Below, piece after piece: positions 1 through 8,375 of a DNA stretch of 64,000 bases. Source of the stretch: CALODP01 sp942492055 (lineage in GTDB: Bacteria; Bacteroidota; Ignavibacteria; Ignavibacteriales; Melioribacteraceae); NCBI GenBank assembly GCA_942492055.1, contig CALODP010000002.1:434001-498000 (forward strand). The letters run 5' to 3'. The position numbers were made by a program, and so were the translations under genes. A model generated the notes under the pieces. The model was given only the letters and a program-made list of their open reading frames with translations, was not told where the DNA came from and searched no databases. Each line of letters begins with the position of its first letter. Positions within the stretch are counted from its first letter, which is position 1.

Positions 1-225
1 TTACTCACTATATTGGAGTAGTTATAAATATAATGTTGCGATATTGAAGAGATTAAACTAGTTTAGTTTGTTTTTTTTGATATCTCGTGCAGTTGTTTTC
101 GGGATATGGATAATCAGTTAATTATTTGGATCAATAGCAAAGTAATATTGCGGAAGTAGAAAAATTCGTGGAAGTAACAGAATTTCCGAAAGGGAAAAAA
201 TTAGATATAACTGGAGATAGCTATT

Positions 226-780
226 ATGAAGAAAATGACATTATTAATTATTTGTTTCTTTTCAGCGATCTGTTTATTTGGACAGATCAAAAATTATGAA
301 TCGGAAGGAAATCTTGAATGCACGCCCGGTGATTTGAAAGAGATTAGTGAAATAACTAATGAAGATAATCCGGTGTCGATTTTTGGTTTAGTTAAATTAA
401 AAGTTGAAGCAGGGGAATATGATGACGCAAGTATAGCCTTTTTTGTAGCAACAGTATATTCGGTTTTTGACACCAAAAGAGTTAAGGATAAATCGGCTCA
501 TCAAGCTTTGGCATTTGCCAGAATGAATACTGTTCAAGATTTCTCAGTTGAGCAAGCAAAGAAATTCCAGCAAAGTTCAAATAATCTGATGAAAGATCAA
601 AAGAAGCTTCTTAACTTGTTAAAAAAAATCGGGTATCCGAAATACTATCCGAAATATATGATTCAACATGGAATGAGTGCCTTTACTAATAAAAAAGATG
701 ATGATGGATTAGTTGAAAATTTTGATCCCAGTGCAACTTGGAAGGAATTATTGGGATTATTATTTAAGGATGTGAAATAA
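226..780 (+). CDS. Exported protein of unknown function
   Basis: The 184-residue product opens with a signal peptide: two lysines, a hydrophobic core (LLIICFFSAICLFG) and a likely cleavage after residue 20. The mature part is charged and mostly helical in character, with alanine-rich stretches around residues 55-95 that could be alpha-solenoid hairpins, but I recognise no family. The start is backed by a GGAGAT Shine-Dalgarno about 9 bases upstream. No gene lies upstream in the window, and a decayed acetyltransferase follows. It probably acts in the periplasm or at the cell surface; the function is unknown. Confidence 0.7.
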   Translation: MKKMTLLIICFFSAICLFGQIKNYESEGNLECTPGDLKEISEITNEDNPVSIFGLVKLKVEAGEYDDASIAFFVATVYSVFDTKRVKDKSAHQALAFARMNTVQDFSVEQAKKFQQSSNNLMKDQKKLLNLLKKIGYPKYYPKYMIQHGMSAFTNKKDDDGLVENFDPSATWKELLGLLFKDVK

Positions 781-857
781 GACTGGTGTACTTTTGTCTG
801 GAGGCTATGACGTGAGTTGAGTTCCTGCATAATTACAAGATTATTCTAAAAGGTTTC

Positions 858-1297
858 ATGAATATTCAAAGCGTAGCAAAAGAAGAATACCGGAAATTAA
901 TCAATGTCTGGGAAGCTTATGTCAGGGCAACTCATGATTTTTTGCCAGAAGAGAAAATTGAAGAGTTAAAGCCTTTGATTTTGGAGTAGTATTTTGATTC
1001 TGTCGTTTTGTCATGTTTTAAAGACAGTAACGGTAGGATATTAGGATTTATTGGTGTAGCTGATTTCAAAATTGAAATGTTGTTTGTGGATCCAGATTAT
1101 ATTGGGCAAAAGATCGGCCGAAAACTTATTGAATACGCCATTAAGAATTTTGGCGCATTCAAAGTTGATGTAAACGAACAAAATCCTGCTGCAATAGGTT
1201 TTACCGACGAATGGAGTTTGTTCAAATCGGTTGCTCTAAACTTGAAGGATAGGGTAATCCTTTCCCTTTATTACATATGAAATTAAACTTAATATAA
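858..1297 (+). pseudogene. Decayed GNAT-family N-acetyltransferase
   Basis: Read through its lesions, this is a full-length GNAT acetyltransferase of the YjaB-like group: an N-terminal VRATHDFLPEE segment, the acetyl-CoA region (VDPDYIGQKIGRKLIEYA), the VDVNEQNPAAIGF segment and a PFPLLHMKL C-terminus. Three lesions break it. A TAG lies at 987-989. One T is missing from the T run at 1199-1202, which shifts the frame inside the expected GFYxRM motif. A second TAG at 1250-1252 stands where relatives carry Gln (EGQGNPFP). Both stops could be CAG-to-TAG transitions. The open 1008-1280 stretch is only the middle piece and is unlikely to make a working enzyme. Confidence 0.85.
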
Positions 1298-1375
1298 TAA
1301 GGCTAATTCCACCGAAGAAAAAATGAGTGTGGCTGATTAGCAACTTTATACGTATCAAAATATTATGAGGTAAAC

Positions 1376-1573
1376 ATGAAAGAGTACAAAGTTTTAACAC
1401 AGAAAGATAAGTGGTTTTCCGGCAAATTTAATCCTGAGAAGTTAGAGCAAGCATTGAATGCTTTTTCAGAACAAGGCTGGATTGTTAAATCTGTAACTAC
1501 TGCTACTTTCCCGGGGATGCTTAGTAGCAACAGAGAGGAAATAGTTGTCTTTTTGGAAAGAGATAAAAAATGA
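1376..1573 (+). CDS. DUF4177-like small protein
   Basis: This 65-residue protein has the size and layout of the DUF4177 family. It runs from YKVLTQKDKW at the start through EKLEQALNAFSEQGWIVKSV in the middle to a strand ending in EEIVVFLERD. The family is a small alpha/beta fold of unknown function, often found beside membrane or stress genes. There is no signal peptide, so it should be cytoplasmic. Its stop overlaps the next start by four bases (ATGA), so the two genes are probably translated together. Confidence 0.7.
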   Translation: MKEYKVLTQKDKWFSGKFNPEKLEQALNAFSEQGWIVKSVTTATFPGMLSSNREEIVVFLERDKK

Positions 1574-1860
1574 TTAAAAAATATGGGATTAAAGGCACTG
1601 AAAAAGATGGAATTTTTTTTTCTGAAAATGCTCCAACAAGTTTTAGAATCTTAAAATACATCAAGGTAGAAATATCTGGCCAAAACTCAAATCTCATTGA
1701 TATTAAAAGAGAAATGGCCATAAAAGCAAAGGAAGTTGGGGCAAATTCCATAATTAATTTTCAGTATGGCCAAAGAAGTCATAAGTGGTGGGAGTTACTA
1801 TTTACATTTAAATGGGATACGGAATTTTGGTATGGTGAAGGCAAAGCTGTAAAGTTTTGA
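1570..1860 (+). CDS. Small protein, unknown function, coupled to the DUF4177-like gene
   Basis: This is a 96-residue cytoplasmic protein that begins inside the stop of the preceding DUF4177-like gene (ATGA overlap), a sign of translational coupling. The middle (EMAIKAKEVGANSIINFQYGQ) resembles small YbjQ- or heavy-metal-binding-like folds, in which a helix leads into a glycine-asparagine turn and a strand. The C-terminus is rich in Trp and Phe (KWWELLF, DTEFWYGEGKA). I cannot assign a family with certainty. The two genes form a small unit in an accessory region. Confidence 0.6.
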   Translation: MIKKYGIKGTEKDGIFFSENAPTSFRILKYIKVEISGQNSNLIDIKREMAIKAKEVGANSIINFQYGQRSHKWWELLFTFKWDTEFWYGEGKAVKF

Positions 1861-1950
1861 ATATATATATGGGACCAAAAAAAATGTGGTTACGGAAGAG
1901 GAATAGAAGCAAATAATAGATAAAAGTATGAGCCCGGCAAGTGGGAAGAA

Positions 1951-2062
1951 GTCTGTTGGCCGTTCAAACCGTAATTATATTGTTGAATTAAATAAAACAA
2001 TAACTTAGCTTAATTTCGTAATTACTTATTTTGTTATTGGCGTTAGTTCGGAGAATCATTAG
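1951..2062 (+). repeat. Degenerate copy of the cassette-site repeat found at 38, 40 and 43.6 kb
   Basis: The segment matches the sites at 38005-38187 and 43554-43736. The shared parts are CTGTTGGCCGTTCA, a GTTGAATTAAATAAAAC block and the run CTTAATTTCGTAATTAC at 2008-2024. The left box is changed (ACTTAGC rather than RYYYAAC), and the right end GCATAATTATATGTT is missing. It is best read as an eroded attC-like site just ahead of the acyltransferase gene. Confidence 0.5.
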
Positions 2063-2141
2063 TATAATAGTAACTGATATCCAAAGGAAATCTCAATAGT
2101 TTAATAAGTATATAACGGGGAAATAATATCATGAGGAAGAA

Positions 2142-3269
2142 TTGAGATTAAAAAGAATAACTTATATTGACAACCTAAGGATATTTCTTATAGGTCTTGT
2201 AGTGCTTCATCATCTTTCGATAACATACGGAGCACCAGGTGGCTGGTATTATTTTGAAGGACAAGCCGGCCCAATAGCTTCAGTGATTCTAACTTTGTTT
2301 GTGGCTGCAAACCAATCTTTTTTTATGGGACTTCTTTTTTTTATTTCTGCGTATTTTACAAATAGTTCCTACAGAAAAAATGATGCAAAATTATTTTTAC
2401 AAAAGCGAATTATAAGATTAGGAATCCCCCTGGTTTTCTTTTATTTTATCCTTTCTCCAATTACAGAATATCTTCCGATTTTATTCAATGCCAAGTCAAA
2501 AATTTCCTTTAGCGAATTTTTTATTAGTCAAAAGGGATTTGGGTTTGGTCCGCTTTGGTTTGTCGAAGCACTTCTTGCGTTCACATTTATATTCGCAGCA
2601 TATCGCACAGTCACAAAGTCGAGTTCGGATGAGGTAAAACAACCCGATAAAATTCCGAATAATTTTAAGATTATTATTTTTGCACTCTTCTTGGGAATTA
2701 TCACCTTTATTACCCGTCTTTGGCTACCTATCGGGTGGACTTTAAGCCCCTTTGAATTTCAAGTTGCTCATTTTCCGCAGTATATCAGTTTTTTTATTCT
2801 TGGAATTATGGCAAGTAATAATCACTGGTTGGATTCCCTAAACTATAGGAATTGTCGAAAATGGTTTTTATTCGCGCAAATAATGATATTATTTATCTTC
2901 CCGATGTTTTTATACTTAAGTGGGGCAGTATCAGGTAATCTTGAACCTTTTATGGGAGGTGGGCATTACCAATCGTTTTTCTATTCATTATGGGAACAGT
3001 TTACAGGTATAGCACTGACTATTGGTATTCTGGGGTTATTTCAAAAAAGAGTTAATACTCAGGGGAAACTTGGTGACTTGATGTCAAAAAGCGCATACAT
3101 TGTATACATTATTCATCCTCCGATAGTTGTGCTAATTTGCTTAAGCGTAAAAGCAATCGAATTACCATTAATCTATAAATTTATAATCTTTGCACTTCCG
3201 GTAGTTGGAAGTTGCTTTTTATTAGCGTTCTTGATTCGTAAGATTCCAATAGTTAAAAAAATATTTTGA
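2142..3269 (+). CDS. Membrane acyltransferase (Acyltransferase_3 family)
   Basis: This 375-residue polytopic protein belongs to the Acyltransferase_3/OpgC-type group. The N-terminus RITYIDNLRIFLIGLVVLHH carries the typical D-N-x-R and the catalytic-type His pair near residue 22. About ten hydrophobic segments follow, and the last loop has the AYIVYIIHPP motif of the family. Such enzymes O-acylate surface sugars or glucans using cytoplasmic acyl donors. The start is TTG at 2142, seven bases after AGGAAG; the nearby ATG at 2131 is out of frame and closes at once. The gene follows a degenerate cassette-site repeat, which suggests accessory cargo. Confidence 0.85.
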   Translation: MRLKRITYIDNLRIFLIGLVVLHHLSITYGAPGGWYYFEGQAGPIASVILTLFVAANQSFFMGLLFFISAYFTNSSYRKNDAKLFLQKRIIRLGIPLVFFYFILSPITEYLPILFNAKSKISFSEFFISQKGFGFGPLWFVEALLAFTFIFAAYRTVTKSSSDEVKQPDKIPNNFKIIIFALFLGIITFITRLWLPIGWTLSPFEFQVAHFPQYISFFILGIMASNNHWLDSLNYRNCRKWFLFAQIMILFIFPMFLYLSGAVSGNLEPFMGGGHYQSFFYSLWEQFTGIALTIGILGLFQKRVNTQGKLGDLMSKSAYIVYIIHPPIVVLICLSVKAIELPLIYKFIIFALPVVGSCFLLAFLIRKIPIVKKIF

Positions 3270-3452
3270 ATACCTTAAGATCGATTTTTGTTAAATACAT
3301 CATATTAACAATTGGTGTAAGTATGAAATAATGCGGGAACCAAACAGCTGGCAGTTATTTGTTTTTAAGAGGGGGTACTATTAAATAGCATTCCATTGGT
3401 TGTACGGTTTTTTCATTGTCCTGTTATGAATTAAAGGAGATAGAAATAATAT

Positions 3453-3692
3453 ATGAAAAGAGAAGAGATAGATGATTTAGGATTTACTTTTTTTCGAAAC
3501 AAAAGAGAAGAAGTGGTAATAAATCGTAATGGAAGTAAGGTGACTATTTTAAGAAATAAAAAAGCAACGGACTTTGTAGAAGTAATGGGATATTTGGAAT
3601 TCAAAGAACAACAACAATTAATGGCGAGAATAACCGGAAATTATAAACGAGGAAATGAAAAATATGCAAAAAAACACTTCAGAAACAAATAA
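3453..3692 (+). CDS. Small basic protein, unknown function
   Basis: This 79-residue protein is rich in Lys and Arg and has no signal peptide or membrane segment. A possible strand region (EEVVINRNGSKVTILRN) precedes a helical, basic C-terminus ending KYAKKHFRNK, which would suit nucleic-acid binding, but no family is recognised. AAAGGAGATAG about 10 bases upstream of the ATG is a good Shine-Dalgarno. Codon use is AT-rich like that of its accessory neighbours. It could be a spurious ORF, but the ribosome site argues for a real one. Confidence 0.5.
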   Translation: MKREEIDDLGFTFFRNKREEVVINRNGSKVTILRNKKATDFVEVMGYLEFKEQQQLMARITGNYKRGNEKYAKKHFRNK

Positions 3693-4206
3693 TAAAAATG
3701 AATTCCTCTTATTAAGAAGAGGAAAATAAATTTCACTCCACCCAAGAAGCAATTCTGTTTACTTAAGAGACTATTGATAAGTCGGTATTTTCATGAACTC
3801 CGCTCAAACAATTTCCCTTTTTTAAGCTCAGTATGCGTAATCTCCGAGACGAAGATTCTTTTCATGTCGATAGAAAATGGTGGTTGGGGCTAGGATTAAG
3901 GAAATAGTATACAAAAACATTCCCAAAGCTCTTCTTAACGAAACGAATAACACCCCCTACCACAATCCTTCCTAATTAGATTCGTTTTTATTCCATATGT
4001 TATAGTTTTCCGTCGAAAATAGGAATAGTTAAAGAGTTTTTGAGTATTATTGTTCGATTTTAAATGTTTGGTTGCCGGAAAAGTATTATCTTTGTGCAAT
4101 TCCACATGTATGAGAAATGAGGATCCTCTTATCGGAGTATGATAAGTTCCACTTCTGTATGAGATTCACGGACAATAACAATTAAAATGAAGCAAGAGAG
4201 TATTGT
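3693..4206. other. 514-bp intergenic region with a dispersed repeat copy
   Basis: No gene is visible. The stretch 3801-3877 is about 80 percent identical to 37000-37077; shared landmarks are GCTCAAACA, TCCGAGACGRAGATTCTTTT and ATGTCGA. A candidate promoter for the downstream glycosidase lies at 4067-4094. The rest, including 3878-4060, shows nothing I recognise. Confidence 0.6.
4067..4094 (+). promoter_or_regulatory. Candidate Bacteroidota-type promoter for the GHL10 gene
   Basis: TTTG at 4067-4070 and TATCTTTG at 4087-4094 fit the -33 TTTG and -7 TAnnTTTG elements of the Bacteroidota primary sigma factor. The spacer is 16 bases, shorter than the usual 19 or so, which lowers confidence. It lies about 110 bases ahead of the start codon at 4207. 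Confidence 0.35.
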
Positions 4207-6558
4207 ATGAAAAAATGTTTACTACTGTTATTAGCTTTAGCTCTTTATTCGAGCGTTTCGGCACAGAGTGTTAATCCGAAGTATGAGATGCGTGGTGTTT
4301 GGGTGGCCTCTTTGGGAATTGACTGGCCAAGCAGAGTCGGTTCCACAGTCAGTGATATTGAGGCGCAAAAGGCGCAGTTGAAGGATTTGATCGCAAAGTA
4401 CAAGAGTTATGGTTTGAATACTGTGTTTTTCCATGTTCGTCCGAAATGTGACGCGGTATATAAGAGTTCTTTTGAGCCGTGGTCAAAATATCTTACCGGT
4501 GTGCAGGGGAAAGCTCCCGCCGATCCGAATTACGATCCTTTACAGTTTGCCATTGAAGAGGCTCATAAACAAGGTTTGGAACTTCACGCATGGTTGAATC
4601 CTTATCGCGCGGTTGCCCCTTATGATAATGTAAGTGCGCTGGCGGCTAATCATGTGGTTAATACTCATCCGGAATGGATTATCAAATGTGATGGCACACA
4701 GTATCGCTTTCTTAATCCCGGTTTGCAGGAAGTGAGGGATTACGTAACACAGGTTGTAATGGATATCGTAAGAAGATATGATGTGGACGGAATACATTTC
4801 GATGATTATTTCTACCCTTATTCCAGTTACGGAACATTTAATGACGACGCTACTTTCGCGGCATATAGCAACGGTTTTTCCGACAGAACAAAATGGCGTG
4901 AGAATAACGTAAACTTACTCTTGGCTACTTTGAATGATAGCATCAAAGCGGAAAAGCCTTTCGTAAAATACGGGATAAGTCCATCGGGAAATCAATCGGT
5001 TAATTTGAGTATTTATAGCCGAACAAGTGATTGGCTGTCCGGAATCTATACTGATATCAACGGAGTAAGTCATACCGGTGTGGCATATATCGATTATATT
5101 GTTCCGCAGTTGTATTGGGTGAATTATTACGGTCGTTTGCCACAGTGGTCAGAACCTTCCTTTGTGAACGGAAGACATCTATATATCGGACACGCCGCTT
5201 ACAGATTGGAAGAGGATGGTTGGCCGATCGACGAGCTTTCGCGACAGATAAAGATGAACAGAGAAACCGAGACGGTAGAGGGGAGTATCTATTTCAGCTC
5301 CAAGAGTCTGGTTGCTAATCTTGCCCATTGTACAGATACCATGAAGAATAATTATTATAAACACCCGGCACTCTTACCCAAGATGGGATGGAAAGAGCAA
5401 GTTGCCCCTACGGTTGTAAGCGATTTCAAATATGTGCAGAGCGGAACTCCAACGACCACTACTTTGGAATGGAGCGCGCCGGCCAACGCGGTTAATGAAG
5501 GGGAGTTTCTGAAATATGTAATTTACAGATTCGACAAATCGAATATTACAGCTGTGGATTTGGAGAACACCGCTAATATAGAAGAGATTGTTACTACCAC
5601 TTCCTACTCGCCGGTTTATTCGGTAGAGAGGGGAAATTATTATGTAGTTACCGCCGTCGACGCGAATTCGAACGAGAGTGGAATGAGCAGTGTGGTGAAT
5701 GTTGTTCCTATAGGTGTTTCATCCCCTGTTACTCCGATGAACACTACCGTAGGGAATCCCGATTCACTTCTGCTTAAGTGGACAAAGGCGGAGAATGGGG
5801 CTTCCTATCAAGTTCAGATTGCCAATGACGCCGGGTTTGCTTCCGTTGTCGTTAACCGGTCGGTTGTAGGGGATACTTCTTACTCATTCGGCGCGGCGTT
5901 ACCTCTCACAGATTATTACTGGAGAGTTAAGCCTTGCAGCGCTAACGGAGAAGGAGAATATTCCGAGACAGTTCACTTTTCGACCAGTGAGTCTTTACCT
6001 GTTGAGCTTACTCTCTTTGCGGCGCAATTAGGGAAAGAGAGTGTTTGTTTGAACTGGCAGACTGAAACCGAAACAAACAATTACGGATTTGAGATTGAAC
6101 GCTCCTATGCAAAGAATGAAGGCTTTGAAAAAGTAGGATTTGTTACCGGAAACGGGAACAGCAATTCCGTTAAGTATTACGCATTTACCGATAAGAATCC
6201 TGTTGCCGGAAAAACAGTTTATCGCCTTAAGCAGATAGATTACGATGGCAAGTATGAGTATTCCAAAGAGATTGAAGTTCTATACGAAGGTGTGAAGGAA
6301 TTCGCTCTTGAGCAGAATTATCCGAATCCTTTTAATCCGACAACAATAATAAATTATTCTATTCCAGAAGATGCTCATGTTAGCATAAAAGTATACAATA
6401 TCCTGGGAAGAGAAATTTCTACATTGGTAAATCGGGATAAAAAGGCAGGGAGCTATTCTGTTGAATTCAACGGAGCGGATCTTGCCAGCGGAGTTTATAT
6501 TTATTCGATAAAGTCATGTGAGTATTCCGAATCGAAGAGAATGCTACTTCTGAAATAG
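4207..6558 (+). CDS. Secreted GHL10-type glycoside hydrolase with T9SS sorting domain
   Basis: The 783-residue precursor has a signal peptide (residues 1-19, ending VSA). A GHL10/DUF187 TIM barrel covers about 25-345; it begins EMRGVWVASLGIDWPS and contains FHVRPKCDA, LHAWLNPYR and the acidic IHFDDYFYP strand end. Two fibronectin-III-like domains follow at roughly 385-490 and 495-590. Next comes a module of about 110 residues starting LPVELTLFAA, then a T9SS C-terminal sorting domain (NYPNPFNPTT to the end, about 705-783). Family members act on peptidoglycan-like or other glycans. The protein should cross the outer membrane by the Por system and attach to the surface. Its C-terminal module is nearly identical in DNA to that of the GLUG protein at 8376-9959. 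Confidence 0.88.
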   Translation: MKKCLLLLLALALYSSVSAQSVNPKYEMRGVWVASLGIDWPSRVGSTVSDIEAQKAQLKDLIAKYKSYGLNTVFFHVRPKCDAVYKSSFEPWSKYLTGVQGKAPADPNYDPLQFAIEEAHKQGLELHAWLNPYRAVAPYDNVSALAANHVVNTHPEWIIKCDGTQYRFLNPGLQEVRDYVTQVVMDIVRRYDVDGIHFDDYFYPYSSYGTFNDDATFAAYSNGFSDRTKWRENNVNLLLATLNDSIKAEKPFVKYGISPSGNQSVNLSIYSRTSDWLSGIYTDINGVSHTGVAYIDYIVPQLYWVNYYGRLPQWSEPSFVNGRHLYIGHAAYRLEEDGWPIDELSRQIKMNRETETVEGSIYFSSKSLVANLAHCTDTMKNNYYKHPALLPKMGWKEQVAPTVVSDFKYVQSGTPTTTTLEWSAPANAVNEGEFLKYVIYRFDKSNITAVDLENTANIEEIVTTTSYSPVYSVERGNYYVVTAVDANSNESGMSSVVNVVPIGVSSPVTPMNTTVGNPDSLLLKWTKAENGASYQVQIANDAGFASVVVNRSVVGDTSYSFGAALPLTDYYWRVKPCSANGEGEYSETVHFSTSESLPVELTLFAAQLGKESVCLNWQTETETNNYGFEIERSYAKNEGFEKVGFVTGNGNSNSVKYYAFTDKNPVAGKTVYRLKQIDYDGKYEYSKEIEVLYEGVKEFALEQNYPNPFNPTTIINYSIPEDAHVSIKVYNILGREISTLVNRDKKAGSYSVEFNGADLASGVYIYSIKSCEYSESKRMLLLK

Positions 6559-6685
6559 CTATTGAATAAAGTAAAAGAGAAAAGACATTTATACAAATTT
6601 CGTATTCATATCGTTTTGATAGATGATAGTTTCATGGTGTAACAAAATGTATTTCTCGGATTTGCAAAAGAATGATGGATAATAA

Positions 6686-8020
6686 ATGATGAAAAATGAA
6701 TTACTATTTGGAATAATGATTGTTATTTCGAGCATTTTGTTTTCAGATGATATTATTGCCCAAAAGTACGTTGGTATTTTTTATTCATGCTGGGCGAACG
6801 AGTGCTTAAACAGTAAGTATGGTGACGATGTCTATATAATGGGGGAAACTCCATATAGTCCGTATCCTCAATGGAATTGGTGGGGGAAACCTTTGTATGC
6901 CGCAACAAGAGGAGACGGAACAATAAAAAGTAATTATAAAATGTACTTCGATTCTCCGGAAAATCCTAACAGAGATCTAATTGATTGGCATGCTCAGTTG
7001 CTGGACTCTGCCGGAGTTGATTTTATTACATTGGATTTAACTAACGGAACTCAGGAAAAGATTGTTAACGGAGCCAAAGCTATATGTAAAAGATACGAGG
7101 AAAGATATAATATCGGGTTACCTACTCCGAAAATAGTTTTTTGGGTTCAGGATAGTCTTTGCTTAAAAAAGGTAGAAACAGAAATTTTCGGTATCTACGA
7201 CGATGTAATATTTTTTGAATACCTGGGGGAAAAATTAGTAAATGTTGCCGGTGGGAATATTGATCCGGCAATTCCTGAGAAAGGTATTTTCGGACATTAT
7301 ACATGTCGTAGAATGTGGGGGCTTGATGAAAGAAGTAAATACTGGCAATTCAAAGTAAATTCGAATACTCCGCCACCTCCTTTCTATTTTGATGGGAAAC
7401 CGGAACAGATGTGTGCTCCGGTGGCAACACAGGCTACTGTAATGACAGAAGATGGAATAAACCCTGCCTCTGGGGCAAAAGGGCGTAGGAAAGGAGCCTA
7501 TTTTGTGAAGTATATGGATGCGGCCATCGCAGCAAATGTAAAATTTGTGTTTATTCATTCTTGGAACGAATGGACTGCCCAAAATTTGGGGACTGAAGAG
7601 AAACCAATGTTTGTAGATCAATGGAAATCCGAGTTTAGTTCCGATATTGAGCCAATGGCCGGTGGGCACGGATGGTATTACTATGATTTGATGTGCAAAA
7701 AAATTGCCGAATTCAAGAAGATTAGTAAAGTTGAAAATGAGAATTCCGATTCATTTTCCATCAAAGAAAAGCTCACTAACTACCCTAATCCTTTTAACCC
7801 TAGTACTACAATAAGTTTTACCATACCTCGTAAGGGGGAAGTCTCCTTGAGAGTCTTTAACTCCCTCGGTGAGGAAGTTGCGGAATTGATTAATAAGAAT
7901 ATGGAAGCCGGAAAGCATAGCATTCTCTTTAACGCCGGGAATCTTCCTTCGGGAACCTATTTCTGTCGTTTACGCTCCGGTGAGTTTACCAAGACTACTA
8001 AGCTCCTGTTGATAAAGTAG
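6686..8020 (+). CDS. Secreted WbsX/GH99-like protein with T9SS sorting domain
   Basis: This 444-residue protein has an N-terminal signal sequence (residues 1-25, ending IIAQ), so it is exported. The body fits the GH99-like/WbsX group of TIM barrels: it begins KYVGIFYSCW, has the strand end GVDFITLDLTNGTQ and the late motif FVFIHSWNEWTAQN, where the family carries its conserved W-N-E. The last 75 residues form a T9SS sorting domain (NYPNPFNPST onward) that differs in sequence from the module shared by its two neighbours. Substrate and catalytic residues cannot be fixed from sequence alone; an alpha-mannan or polysaccharide-directed role is an inference. The gene stands between two other T9SS cargo genes, each with its own spacer. 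Confidence 0.75.
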   Translation: MMKNELLFGIMIVISSILFSDDIIAQKYVGIFYSCWANECLNSKYGDDVYIMGETPYSPYPQWNWWGKPLYAATRGDGTIKSNYKMYFDSPENPNRDLIDWHAQLLDSAGVDFITLDLTNGTQEKIVNGAKAICKRYEERYNIGLPTPKIVFWVQDSLCLKKVETEIFGIYDDVIFFEYLGEKLVNVAGGNIDPAIPEKGIFGHYTCRRMWGLDERSKYWQFKVNSNTPPPPFYFDGKPEQMCAPVATQATVMTEDGINPASGAKGRRKGAYFVKYMDAAIAANVKFVFIHSWNEWTAQNLGTEEKPMFVDQWKSEFSSDIEPMAGGHGWYYYDLMCKKIAEFKKISKVENENSDSFSIKEKLTNYPNPFNPSTTISFTIPRKGEVSLRVFNSLGEEVAELINKNMEAGKHSILFNAGNLPSGTYFCRLRSGEFTKTTKLLLIK

Positions 8021-8375
8021 TTAGTTGTTTGAGAATGTGCTTCGGATCGGGCAATGTTGCCCGGTTCGGGGAGTTTCTGGCGAATAGAATAGATGGCCAT
8101 TGTGAGAAGTAACGAATCTCGCAATTATCGATAAATTGACGCTTGGCTGATTTCTTGACAATGGTTCGATACAATTGCCATATTTCTTATCCTCTCAAGA
8201 CAAATTCCCCCTTCATGCGACAAATAATATTCCTTTCCGTTGAATACCATAAAGATAAAAAGTAATTTAATGTTTTCGATAATAGTTGTTGTAGGCTTTA
8301 TTATAGTAACACCAATTGCTATTTGTAAAGAGGGATTAAATCTTGCTTATTACTGATAAAGGGGGTAGTTAAAGA
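8021..8375. other. 355-bp intergenic region with a hairpin after the WbsX-like gene
   Basis: A hairpin with arms CGGGCAA and TTGCCCG around a TG loop lies at about 8047-8062, some 25 bases after the stop. It lacks a clear T run, so it is only a possible terminator. Beyond it I see no gene or clear promoter before the GLUG protein at 8376. GGGGGT at 8361-8366 may act as its ribosome site. Confidence 0.4.

Noticed and set aside
987..1252. TAG recoded as glutamine in the GNAT gene
   Set aside because: Other genes in the window stop at TAG as normal, and the same gene also has a frameshift, so decay explains it better.
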